Of a DNA stretch of 64,000 nt, positions 48,876 to 57,173 are shown piece by piece. The first letter of the stretch is position 1. Each line of letters begins with the position of its first letter. Made by a program: the position numbers and the translations under genes. The DNA comes from Alcanivorax sp. DG881. Its GTDB lineage: Bacteria; Pseudomonadota; Gammaproteobacteria; Pseudomonadales; Alcanivoracaceae. The notes under the pieces were generated by a model, which worked only from the letters and a program-made list of their open reading frames with translations, did no database searches and was not told the DNA's origin. Location: assembly GCF_000155615.1 (NCBI RefSeq), contig NZ_DS989915.1, positions 3,096,525 to 3,160,524 of the forward strand. The letters run 5' to 3'.

Positions 48876-49363
48876 TGTATTTGCTTGATGCCAATACTTA
48901 CATTCAGGCGAAGAATCTCCATTACCAGATGAGTTTTTGCCCAGCGTATTGGTCTTGGCTGGACCAGCAGTATGCGTTGTCCTCACTTGCCAGCATTAGC
49001 ACAGTTTATGATGAGCTGGCGGATGGTGATGATGAGCTTTCGGAATGGGTGAAGGATCGGCAAGCGCATTTTCTGCCAGTTTCTGATGATGCAACCCAGG
49101 AAAAATTTGCTGAAATCGCGCAGTTCGTAGATGACATGCCCGTTAAGAAGCCTGAATTTGTTGCCGAGTTTCTCGCAAAAGCGGACCCATGGCTGATTGC
49201 TGTTGCAGCAGTCAATGGCGGCACGGTGGTTACCCATGAAACGCCCGTGCCGGATAATAGTACCAAGGTAAAAATACCGAATGTATGCGAGGCCTTCGAT
49301 GTCCCATACATCACAACATTTCAATTGCTGAATCGGCTAGAAGCTCAGTTTGTACTTGGGTGA
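48875..49363 (+). CDS. DUF4411 PIN-like protein
   Basis: 162-aa DUF4411 protein of the PIN-like superfamily. Acidic metal ligands are visible in YLLDANTYI (1st Asp), the central E of VYDELAD, and ADPWLIAVA (about 106-114), with THETPVP nearby. PIN proteins are RNases, often toxins. The overlap with the ImmA/IrrE gene suggests a toxin-antitoxin-like or repressor-protease pair. Which member is the toxin is not clear from sequence. Confidence 0.82.
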   Translation: MYLLDANTYIQAKNLHYQMSFCPAYWSWLDQQYALSSLASISTVYDELADGDDELSEWVKDRQAHFLPVSDDATQEKFAEIAQFVDDMPVKKPEFVAEFLAKADPWLIAVAAVNGGTVVTHETPVPDNSTKVKIPNVCEAFDVPYITTFQLLNRLEAQFVLG

Positions 49364-49429
49364 GCTTGGCGAGCGTGGTCATTTTCTCAAGGGTGCGCTC
49401 TTTTAGTTGAGACATGGTTCTACGCGGTC

Positions 49430-50062
49430 TCAGCTGCAAACTAGCCGCTTTGGTTCATGCTTTGATCCGAGGCCGAGATGAAGCGGATTGCTACCACCGA
49501 AGCAGGGGTTGGGCAGGGGGCGTCCTGTGCCTTCAGTGTGGGCGTAGTCAGCCTCGAACTTTAAAAGCCATTCTTTCCATGTAATGCGCGTTGGCTGGTC
49601 TAGAGGGTATTTCTGTCTGTCCTGAAGCATGTGCTTGACGAGAAATGCCTTGAGGTAAATAAACTGCCCCTGATTATCCCATGTCCAGCGGAGGCAGGCC
49701 CAGCGTTCCGAATTTGGATCTGGTCTCTCCAGTGCCGCTAGGAAATCATCGATTCGAGTGAATCCCAGGATGGTCTGGATGTAGTAGATAGCCCCTTCCC
49801 AGTAGGCGCCATGTTCATACTGGCTGAATGTATCGACGGGGTAGGCCGGTAGCAGGGTGACTTCTGATGACCGCCAGCTGTTGATAATGCGTTGGTAGGA
49901 GGTGTGCCAGTCATCGCCAGGCTTCAGGTGTGGGCCAGGCTGGTAAGCAAAGCGCTTGTCTTGGAACTCCCAGCTTTGTGGGACTGGCGGTAGTGGGACT
50001 TGAATGCGGCTGTTGGTGGTGTCTATTTGGCCGGGTGTGGAAGAGTAATGCTCCTGCCACAC
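49430..50062 (-). CDS. Hypothetical 210-aa protein
   Basis: Soluble, Trp/Tyr/Pro-rich protein without recognised motif. Segments such as AYWEGAIYYIQTILGFTRIDDFLAALE suggest a helical core. Its start overlaps the end of the upstream 151-aa gene by 40 bases, so the true start may be internal, but no better candidate is obvious. Same strand as the upstream gene; they probably form an operon. Confidence 0.6.
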   Translation of the reverse strand: MWQEHYSSTPGQIDTTNSRIQVPLPPVPQSWEFQDKRFAYQPGPHLKPGDDWHTSYQRIINSWRSSEVTLLPAYPVDTFSQYEHGAYWEGAIYYIQTILGFTRIDDFLAALERPDPNSERWACLRWTWDNQGQFIYLKAFLVKHMLQDRQKYPLDQPTRITWKEWLLKFEADYAHTEGTGRPLPNPCFGGSNPLHLGLGSKHEPKRLVCS

Positions 50063-50478
50063 ACCGGCAGTGCACCAGTCTCAGCCATGCCCAGCATTTC
50101 AGTGAACCAGCCGGCATAGCGATAATTGCGGTTTTCTGATGCGGCCATCAGCCGAGGAAAGCGGTCTTTGATCTTATCTGCCAGTTCTCTGGCCGTGTCG
50201 GGCCGGGCATCCTCCCACCCAAAGTACAGATTCCCACCATCAGCAGAGCTGTGATGAGCGGGTTCATATGAGCCGTTATCGGCAATCACCTCAACGCAAT
50301 CACCTTCAATCGCCAAATGATGCAGCGGGATCAGCTGGCATCGCCAATGGAGTCCTGAGGGCACCATAGACGTATAGATGGCCAGATTATGGAACCCTTG
50401 TTTGTGGAGCTCGTGGACGGCGGCTAGAAGACGTGTAGATCGCCTGGCAATTGGTTGCTGAGATTGGTGAGTGGCCAT
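50023..50478 (-). CDS. Hypothetical 151-aa protein
   Basis: 151-aa protein with a basic N-terminus, a central FHNLAIYTSMVPSGLHWRC and a C-terminal helical part. No family recognised and no TM segment. It overlaps the 210-aa gene by 40 bases. The pair always being together elsewhere cannot be tested here. A short DNA-binding or partner protein is possible but unsupported. Confidence 0.62.
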   Translation of the reverse strand: MATHQSQQPIARRSTRLLAAVHELHKQGFHNLAIYTSMVPSGLHWRCQLIPLHHLAIEGDCVEVIADNGSYEPAHHSSADGGNLYFGWEDARPDTARELADKIKDRFPRLMAASENRNYRYAGWFTEMLGMAETGALPVCGRSITLPHPAK

Positions 50479-50705
50479 AACTCCGAGATCGGCTCATTAG
50501 CAAGTGGTTATAGTGTTTGTGAGCCCGTTGGGCTGGGCAGTGGTCAGTGATCCTGAATATGCATCAATGAAATCTGCTTTAAATTGCTTGTGAGGTCAAT
50601 TAGGTTGAGAGTGAGTCGGAATGGTGCGACAGGTATTGTCGCTAGTTAGGGTTGCTATGAGGCAATTGATACATCTGCTACCGGGGATATCTAGGGGAAG
50701 GAGCT

Positions 50706-51194
50706 ATGGAGACGATTACTCTTGAGAACTCAAAATACGAGTTCGTGAAAGTGGGCCGCTTTGTGAAAAGCAAAACGCCCCTCAAGGTGAGGTTTGAGGG
50801 AAAGGACGATGAGGTGACCATGGAGCTGGAGCTGTGCCACGAAGATATTAAGAAGGTCGGAGAGTGCGTATATCTGGTGACGGTTGACGGTGTTCCTGTG
50901 TATGTCGGTGAGTATTCACGGACCCTTGAGTCCCGGTGGCTAAGGAGCGGAAACTATATTTGGCATAACAAAGACCTGTTGATTGTTGAAGAGGTCAACT
51001 CAGGGAGAAGGGTGGATTTCTACTTGGCGAAAAATGTTTACGTGATGATCAATGAGAGGGAGGTCAATATATCGAAGTCCATTGAGCATGACATTCTTCA
51101 GGTCGAGAATCTTCCCTGGAATACAAGAAATGCCAAGGTTGATGTGAGTGGTGTCAGGCGGTTGGCTGAATTTTATGCTGTTCTTGGTGTTTAG
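50706..51194 (+). CDS. GIY-YIG-like protein
   Basis: 162-aa protein with a GIY-YIG-like core: VYLVTVDGVPVYVGEYS (55-71) carries the two beta-strand tyrosines, Arg77 follows at the expected distance, and Glu127 (SIEHDILQ) may be the metal ligand. N-terminal 45 residues are a beta-rich extension. Strong ribosome site GGAAGGAG. It stands alone. A nuclease is plausible; the match is to the fold pattern only. Confidence 0.68.
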   Translation: METITLENSKYEFVKVGRFVKSKTPLKVRFEGKDDEVTMELELCHEDIKKVGECVYLVTVDGVPVYVGEYSRTLESRWLRSGNYIWHNKDLLIVEEVNSGRRVDFYLAKNVYVMINEREVNISKSIEHDILQVENLPWNTRNAKVDVSGVRRLAEFYAVLGV

Positions 51195-51354
51195 AGGGAG
51201 TGCTTTCTTGGGGTTTGTATTTAGCCATTATTACGGTCTCCCTGAAATAACATGAAAATAGACGTTGTGAAATTCCGCTGATTGACGACCGGAGCACAAT
51301 CGATGGCTATTCCTGTTGGGATGTGTTGGAGAATCACAAGCCGTCTAAAGTGTG

Positions 51355-51376
51355 TTCTCCTAACTAACGAAGGAGA
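51355..51376 (+). promoter_or_regulatory. SD-pairing leader before the 120-aa gene
   Basis: TCTCCT (51356-51361) / AGGAGA (51371-51376) pair perfectly, with the ribosome site AGGAG in the stem. The sequence resembles the leader of alpA at 19384-19406. Confidence 0.4.
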
Positions 51377-51381
51377 GAGCG

Positions 51382-51744
51382 ATGAAATGTACTGGTGAGA
51401 TATGGGTGTTTGGAACGGATGGTAACGAATGGCGGTACATTGTTGAAAACTGTATGGCCGATCAGGAGATGATTCGGGTTCAGTATTCGGGGGTCAAGGA
51501 TGGCGGTCATTTCACAGGTGATTTCAATTTGAGGCGCGTAGATGGTGAGCGGTTTTCGGGGGTGGATCGCTTTCAATACGTCGGAGGGTATGATCCCTGT
51601 GAGTCAATAATGAATGTAATAGCTCGATTGGATGGCGAATTTTTATCAATAGAAGGTAGCCTAATTGAACGCGGTGAAGCTTTCGCAGGTGCATCTTGTC
51701 GTCAGTTTGGTATAGAGGGTGATCTTGAGCTGGTGAAGTCATAA
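51382..51744 (+). CDS. Hypothetical 120-aa protein
   Basis: 120-aa beta-rich acidic protein without recognised motif, signal or TM segment. The ATG at 51382 has an excellent GAAGGAG ribosome site that may be masked by a small hairpin (51356-51376). It is AT-rich and stands between the GIY-YIG-like gene and the PD-(D/E)XK-like gene. Confidence 0.6.
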   Translation: MKCTGEIWVFGTDGNEWRYIVENCMADQEMIRVQYSGVKDGGHFTGDFNLRRVDGERFSGVDRFQYVGGYDPCESIMNVIARLDGEFLSIEGSLIERGEAFAGASCRQFGIEGDLELVKS

Positions 51745-51858
51745 ATTGCGTGTTCGCCGAATGCAGGTGCCATCCTGGGGTAATCGTTGATTACCGTTCC
51801 TCTGATGAGCCTTCTTGCTATTTCGGACTCGATATAGTGCATTAAAGAGGATCAGGCT

Positions 51859-52416
51859 ATGCCTCATGGCGGTATTGCAAGGGCTCTACTTAAAAGAGTT
51901 AAGAAGGAGCAACTTCTTAGAGATAGTGAATGTGGGGAAGGGAATTTCGCTGCATCTGCGCTCATAGAGTTCTTGTATCGTTACTGGTTGGAATCTGAAT
52001 TGTATAATCTTGGTTTTGATGGCATCGAAAGAGAGGTTTTATATCCTCCAGATCATCGGTCTAAAAAAGGAAGGGCGAGATCATGCGATCTAAGATTCAA
52101 GCGGGGGAAATCAATATATTGGCTTGAGCTGAAGGTAGCATACTCTAATACGAGATATTCTCGGAATGAGCTTGTCTCGGATATAGAGAAGCTTGCTCAA
52201 CTCCCCGAGACAAATGGCAGTCATCAGGTCAAAAGGGTATATATTGTTGTGTTTATCTCTGAAGGAAATGAAGTTCCTTTAATAATGAAAGGAATAATTG
52301 AGGCTGCTGCTGGTGTTGGTGCAGCATTGGAATATGAAAGTTCCTATATGCCGACCCCCGGAGAATGGAAGGGGTGGCAAAATTCTCATATTCATATCGG
52401 TTGTTTGATTTGGTAA
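51859..52416 (+). CDS. PD-(D/E)XK-like orphan protein
   Basis: 185-aa AT-rich gene product. An endonuclease-like core is visible: acidic E57/E59 helix end, Asp77 (SCDLRF) and E90-L91-K92 (YWLELK), with the spacing D-x12-E-x-K typical of restriction-type nucleases. The C-terminal part has VKRVYIVVFISEG, a beta strand of the same fold. Ribosome site GAGG. No methyltransferase lies beside it, so a classic restriction pair is not present. Confidence 0.68.
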   Translation: MPHGGIARALLKRVKKEQLLRDSECGEGNFAASALIEFLYRYWLESELYNLGFDGIEREVLYPPDHRSKKGRARSCDLRFKRGKSIYWLELKVAYSNTRYSRNELVSDIEKLAQLPETNGSHQVKRVYIVVFISEGNEVPLIMKGIIEAAAGVGAALEYESSYMPTPGEWKGWQNSHIHIGCLIW

Positions 52417-52481
52417 CTCCTCAGGGCCATGTGAAACTCCTGTCGGGTAAGCTGTCACGAGCATAATGTAAAGGATTGATG

Positions 52482-53489
52482 ATGGCGGCGAGCGCTACAA
52501 TTAGCAATAAAACCTATCGAGTGATTGCTCTACTTCAAGCTTTACCTAGACATCCATACAAGGTCACTAGCAACGAGATCCACCAACGACTGATCAGCGA
52601 AGGGCATGATATCACGCGCCGATCTATTGAGCGTTATCTCAAGGAGTTGTCCGAGTCCCAGGCTTTTCGCGCTTTAGTTCAATGCGATGACTCTGCGACC
52701 CCCTACGGTTGGTCCATCGCTCAGAAGCAAAGCCTGTCCATTCCGGGAATGGACGCACAGATGGCTGCTACTTGGGATTTGGTCTCCCGGTACCTGACGC
52801 CACTGATGGCTAAGGATGTTTTGGCAAAGCTCGAGCCAGTCTTCAGTGAAGCGAGACAGTGGTTTGAGCGTCATCGCCCGATGGGCAAGCGTTACTGGTC
52901 AGACAAGGTGGCGTATGTACCCCGAGGGTTCCATTTGGAGCCCGCAGCCGTGTCGAGAGGTATAGCGGATCAGGTCTATGATGCGTTGTACCGAAATCGG
53001 CAGATAGAAATTTGGTATAAGGATAAGGGCGAATCCCACCGTGTTCACCCCTTTGCTTTGGTAGACAGAGGGGCTGTTCGGTATTTGATTGTTCGCTTTT
53101 GGAATTATAAGGATTTCAGGCACTTGGCTTTGCACCGGTTGCGTAAAGTGCATGTTCTCGATGAAGAGGTAGAGAGAGCTTCAGATTTTGACCTCGACAG
53201 GTATCTCAAAGAAGGGAATATGAATTTGCCTTACGGTGAGAGTATCGAGTTAGTCATGCGCCTCTATGGTCGTGCTGCTGATCATTTGTACGAGACCCCA
53301 GTAAACGGATCCCAAACGCTGCGTGAGGTGAGCGCCGATGTTACGGAATTGCGCGTGCAGGTTAATAGCACAGAGGAGCTGAAATGGTGGATATTAGGCT
53401 TTGGGGCAAACGTAGAAGTCCTCAAGCCGATCAAGCTCAGGGATGAGATCAGAGATGAAATGTTGAGGGGCGCGAAGAGATACGGCTAG
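52482..53489 (+). CDS. WYL-domain regulator (YafY-like)
   Basis: 335-aa regulator: N-terminal winged helix (YRVIALLQALPRHPYKVTSNEI, then DITRRSIERYLKEL), linker, WYL domain (about 165-235, RVHPFALVDRGAVRYLIVRF) and WCX C-terminus (YGESIELVMRLYG, IKLRDEIRDEML). Starts possible at ATG 52479 or 52482, both preceded by AAAGG. It heads the WYL-AAA+-PP2C cluster. WYL regulators often control defence genes in mobile elements. Confidence 0.88.
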   Translation: MAASATISNKTYRVIALLQALPRHPYKVTSNEIHQRLISEGHDITRRSIERYLKELSESQAFRALVQCDDSATPYGWSIAQKQSLSIPGMDAQMAATWDLVSRYLTPLMAKDVLAKLEPVFSEARQWFERHRPMGKRYWSDKVAYVPRGFHLEPAAVSRGIADQVYDALYRNRQIEIWYKDKGESHRVHPFALVDRGAVRYLIVRFWNYKDFRHLALHRLRKVHVLDEEVERASDFDLDRYLKEGNMNLPYGESIELVMRLYGRAADHLYETPVNGSQTLREVSADVTELRVQVNSTEELKWWILGFGANVEVLKPIKLRDEIRDEMLRGAKRYG

Positions 53490-53638
53490 CAAGCGCTAGC
53501 CTTTATGCCCTCACTCTCATAACTCAGACCCGCCGGCCTCATCTGTAATCCTCATATAGCTGATTTTGCGCGACAGAAACTGACGCGCCCAAAAGTAATA
53601 ATGGGTGTGTCGAATGTCGCAGTGTCAGGAGAAAGGGG

Positions 53639-55741
53639 ATGCGCTTTAAACTGGATAGCCGCTTTGCAACACAAACAGGGACCATGGAGAGTGCCCTGCT
53701 GATCCGTCACTGGGTTGCCCGGCTCCTCGCGTATTCGTCGGCATGGCATGCCGGCTGGTGTCGCCAGGATAAACGCTTTGAGAATGACGATATTCTTGAG
53801 TTGTTGGGGTTCCTGCCATCCAGAGAGGCTCGTTTGCGCCGGCCTCCCCAGGCTCTTGAAAAAGTTATCGGTGAGCATAACCTCGACGCGTTACTTGCTG
53901 GAGATGACCTCTATCAGAACGTGGTTAAGCTGGGTGATCGGCTTTCCTTGACGGAAGCGGAGCGCCGGTTGCTAGTTCTGTTCTGCTATAAGGATTCGAG
54001 CGAAATACTTAACGAGGTTTGTTGCCTGGTAAAAGGCAGCTCTATGCGACAGCTTACCGCGCTTTTGGCTCGTATCGTTGATGCCCCGGAGCAGGACGTA
54101 CAGGCCGCTTTGAAGCCCACGGGCGTGTTAAGGGCGACGCAGTTACTTACACTCCATATGGCGTCCGGATTTCGTGGCAAGGATCTGTCATGCATGATCG
54201 AAGTGGAGGATGAGCTACACGAAAGCCTACATGTTCCGGATGCTTCTGATGCTCATCTCGTTAGCCTTTTTTACAGGGAGGCAGATAAGGCTCAGCTGGG
54301 GCTGCAGGACTATAAGGAGCTCAAAGAGGAAGTGGCAATGCTGTCCCGCTTTCTGACCCGGTCAGTAGAAGAGGGAATTAAAGGTGTCAATGTGCTCCTC
54401 TATGGCCCTCCGGGAACCGGGAAAAGCGAGCTTGCAAAGGTGATCGGTGAATCGTTACAGATGAGCATGGCTTTTGTCCCGGAAGAAGAGCGGGATGGTG
54501 ACGCTCTTACTGTGAAAGGGCGTATGGGGCGCTATAACGGCTGTCAAAGAGCCATCGCACATGATTCTCGTACCCTCGTGGTGTTTGATGAAGCAGAGGA
54601 CTGCCTGTGTGATAGCCCATTCATGTTTTTTATGCCGTCTAAACGACAGACGGAAAAGTCCAGCATGACGCGTGTGCTGGAGAATAACCCGCGCCCTACG
54701 ATTTGGATTTCAAATCGAGTGGATATGGATCCGGCTTTCCTGCGCCGTTTTTCCCATGTGGTCCATATGGACAATCCGGGGCCTTCTCGGCGTGAGCGTT
54801 TGGTCCGCGAAGCGATGGCCGGGGAAGCTGTCTCTGAAGGCTTTATCAATGAAGCTAGCAAGCTGGAATCGCTTTCCCCCGCGATTCTGCATAGCAGCCT
54901 GCATTTTTCACGTCTAGCTACGGAGAGCGGCAAGGATACGGAAAGTCTTATCACTCACAGCCTCAATGCCCGATTCAATGCCATGGGGGTGTCTGAGCGT
55001 TTGAAGGTGGAAAAGCACAAGGGGTTCCCTTGGCGTGGGGAGTGTCTGCGCGCCTCTGAAGATGTGGCAAGTCTCATCGACCAGATCAACCCTGATGTGC
55101 CGGTGCGGTTTTGTTTGCATGGGGCACCAGGTACCGGAAAAACGGCTTGGGGCCGTGAGCTGGCCGAGCGTATCCAGCGTCCGTTGATTGTCCGCCGGGC
55201 GTCAGATTTGCTTGATATGTTTGTGGGAGGAACCGAAAAGCAGATCGCCTATGCTTTTGAGGAGGCCGAGCAGGAGGGTGCGGTACTGCTGATTGATGAA
55301 GCGGATAGCTTTATCGGTAGCCGAAGCAATGCGCAGCAAAGCTGGGAGGTGTCGCATGTCAATCAGTTCCTGGCATCACTTGAGCGCTTCAATGGCATTT
55401 TTGTTGCCACCACCAACCTCTTGGAGCGAGTTGATGAGGCGGCCATGCGCCGTTTCGACTTCGTCGTGCGTTTTGATTGCCTAGACCAGGAAGGAGCCTT
55501 GCTGTTGCTGAAGGACCTGGCCGATGCCTACGGAATCAAATTGCCAGCGAATAAGGTGCAGCGGGCAATGCTGGATGGAATGGAAATGTTGACTCCCGGT
55601 GATTTTGCGGCCACCTATCGTCGCGTCCGGGTGCTCAAGAATCCGCCGGATGCTGCTGAATTGGTGGGTATGCTGCGTGACTGCCTCCGCTACAAGAAGA
55701 AACCATCACAGCCAATAGGGTTCATGGCGTCGCTGCATTAA
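53639..55741 (+). CDS. Tandem AAA+ ATPase
   Basis: 700-aa protein with a helical N-domain (about 1-240) and two AAA+ modules. First module: Walker A GPPGTGKSE (about 255-263), Walker B VVFDEAED (about 314-321). Second: Walker A GAPGTGKTA (about 495-503), Walker B LLIDEADS (about 549-556), sensor 1 ATTN and arginine finger region EAAMRRFDF. Both sites look active. The organisation is Cdc48/p97-like in outline but the N-domain is unrelated as far as I can see. A PP2C gene starts 50-60 bases after the stop. Confidence 0.88.
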   Translation: MRFKLDSRFATQTGTMESALLIRHWVARLLAYSSAWHAGWCRQDKRFENDDILELLGFLPSREARLRRPPQALEKVIGEHNLDALLAGDDLYQNVVKLGDRLSLTEAERRLLVLFCYKDSSEILNEVCCLVKGSSMRQLTALLARIVDAPEQDVQAALKPTGVLRATQLLTLHMASGFRGKDLSCMIEVEDELHESLHVPDASDAHLVSLFYREADKAQLGLQDYKELKEEVAMLSRFLTRSVEEGIKGVNVLLYGPPGTGKSELAKVIGESLQMSMAFVPEEERDGDALTVKGRMGRYNGCQRAIAHDSRTLVVFDEAEDCLCDSPFMFFMPSKRQTEKSSMTRVLENNPRPTIWISNRVDMDPAFLRRFSHVVHMDNPGPSRRERLVREAMAGEAVSEGFINEASKLESLSPAILHSSLHFSRLATESGKDTESLITHSLNARFNAMGVSERLKVEKHKGFPWRGECLRASEDVASLIDQINPDVPVRFCLHGAPGTGKTAWGRELAERIQRPLIVRRASDLLDMFVGGTEKQIAYAFEEAEQEGAVLLIDEADSFIGSRSNAQQSWEVSHVNQFLASLERFNGIFVATTNLLERVDEAAMRRFDFVVRFDCLDQEGALLLLKDLADAYGIKLPANKVQRAMLDGMEMLTPGDFAATYRRVRVLKNPPDAAELVGMLRDCLRYKKKPSQPIGFMASLH

Positions 55742-55797
55742 GTGCTGTAGCGCTGCCGCATCCTAATTTCCCCCGATTCCATTGTGATGGAGTGCTC

Positions 55798-56556
55798 ATG
55801 TTAGACACTGCTTACACCCAGCATAGCGGAGGTTCATCTCGGCCACAGCAAGATGCCATCTGGACAGGGAAGTCCATCCTGCAAACACGAGATGCTCCGG
55901 TTAGCGGTTACCGTGGTAAGGCGCCTGTAATTCTGGCTGTTGCCGACGGCGTGGCAGCCAGCACTCGTCCAGCACGAGCAAGCCGGTTTGTGGTTGAAGC
56001 CCTGTCGCGCCTTACATGCCGCGAACGCTTGACCGGTAAACAGGTTCGCGTAGTACAGGCGCTGCTCTCAGAAAAGTATGCAGGTGGTAAGGCCCATGGG
56101 GCGTCCACGACGCTGGTGGGGGCCAGGGTGACGGAAAACAGCTGCGAGATCGTCAATGTGGGCGATAGCCGCGCCTATCTCTTCAATCCGGAAGGCGAAT
56201 GCCGTCAGCTGAGTGAAGACCACACCATCCTGAATGCCCTGATTTCCAGCGGAGAGATTATTCCTGAGGAGGGGGTTGAGTATGCCCAGATGTATCAAGG
56301 GTTGGCGCACTGTTTGACAGCTGATACAGAGGAGTACGGTTTTGCCCTTCATTTTCAGGAATCGGCACTTGAGAACGGGAGCGGCCTGCTGCTCTGTAGT
56401 GACGGGCTGCATGATGCCATCGGCGATGTGGATATCCGCAAGCTGTATCAAGCGGGCCTGACGGCTGCTGATCAGGTAGAGCTGTGGCGGCAGGCGGTGA
56501 TTGATGTGGGGGTGCCGGATAACCTCTCGATACTATTGGTCAGGAAATCAGCATGA
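55798..56556 (+). CDS. PP2C-family phosphatase of the AAA+ cluster
   Basis: 252-aa PP2C phosphatase. Motifs: QQDA (metal Asp about 19), VADGVAAS (Asp about 50; the usual GG is replaced by AA), GASTTLVGARV, VGDSRAYLF, SEDHTILNALI, CSDGLHDAI and PDNLSILLV. Metal ligands appear retained. GTG 55792 is an alternative start; ATG 55798 has TGGAG 5 bases upstream. No Hanks kinase is nearby, so its substrate may be the AAA+ neighbour. Confidence 0.85.
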   Translation: MLDTAYTQHSGGSSRPQQDAIWTGKSILQTRDAPVSGYRGKAPVILAVADGVAASTRPARASRFVVEALSRLTCRERLTGKQVRVVQALLSEKYAGGKAHGASTTLVGARVTENSCEIVNVGDSRAYLFNPEGECRQLSEDHTILNALISSGEIIPEEGVEYAQMYQGLAHCLTADTEEYGFALHFQESALENGSGLLLCSDGLHDAIGDVDIRKLYQAGLTAADQVELWRQAVIDVGVPDNLSILLVRKSA

Positions 56557-56644
56557 TTTTCTCTGTTAGCTGGATTGGAGGCGACATTTTTTGTCATCTC
56601 TATGCTCTGAGATCGCCCATCGTGGTGATTCGGTAGGAGGGGCT

Positions 56645-56833
56645 GTGGCTTTAGATGAAATGCTCGAGCCTGGCTGGCTCGTCCGCTTTGCTGATATTGA
56701 ACGCTATCGCAATATGAGTGACGTTGCTATTTGTTGGTTCATGTATGGCAACAACGTTCACCCAGTTCCAGAGTTTTACAAATATGACTGGTGGATTTTT
56801 TGGGAGGGGCGCCTGTTGATGGGGATGAGCTAA
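56645..56833 (+). CDS. Small hypothetical protein after the PP2C gene
   Basis: 62-aa Trp/Tyr-rich protein beginning at GTG 56645 with a strong TAGGAGG site. A longer frame exists from TTG 56591 without a ribosome site. Residues 40-55 (YKYDWWIFWEGR) are unusually aromatic. Same strand as the PP2C gene and 88 bases after it. Function unknown. Confidence 0.55.
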   Translation: MALDEMLEPGWLVRFADIERYRNMSDVAICWFMYGNNVHPVPEFYKYDWWIFWEGRLLMGMS

Positions 56834-57173
56834 TCTTCAGTGAGGATTACCGGATGAACATCTCAGAGGTAAATCTTCTTTATGATCGGCTAATGTAAAG
56901 AAAAGACGGTTTTCTTCATGTACAACCAAAAACGGCCCAGAAGGGATTGCCTGAACCCCTTCAATCCAAACGCTAAGCGATGGGAGGGACAGTGCTGGGG
57001 TCCCTCTCTTAAGGATGATCTGGACCCTCTCGTTACGGAAGGGCCTTGGGCTGGGCATAAATAGCGAATAGTTTGCATTAATGGTGAATTTTCGTGGTGA
57101 TGGGCTTCATTCCGGGAACATCGCGTGCGAATGGGGGCCGGTCTCGAGTGTGGGATATAGGCAAAGGAGTTTG
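56834..57173. other. Stretch between small gene and nuclease gene
   Basis: 340 bases. A 48-codon plus-strand frame (56917-57063) and a 73-codon minus-strand frame exist, but neither has a convincing ribosome site. It probably contains the promoter of the next gene; nothing else is clear. Confidence 0.4.

Noticed and set aside
56837-57058. 73-codon minus-strand frame before the nuclease gene
   Set aside because: No ribosome site and no recognised motif; kept only as part of the non-genic stretch.
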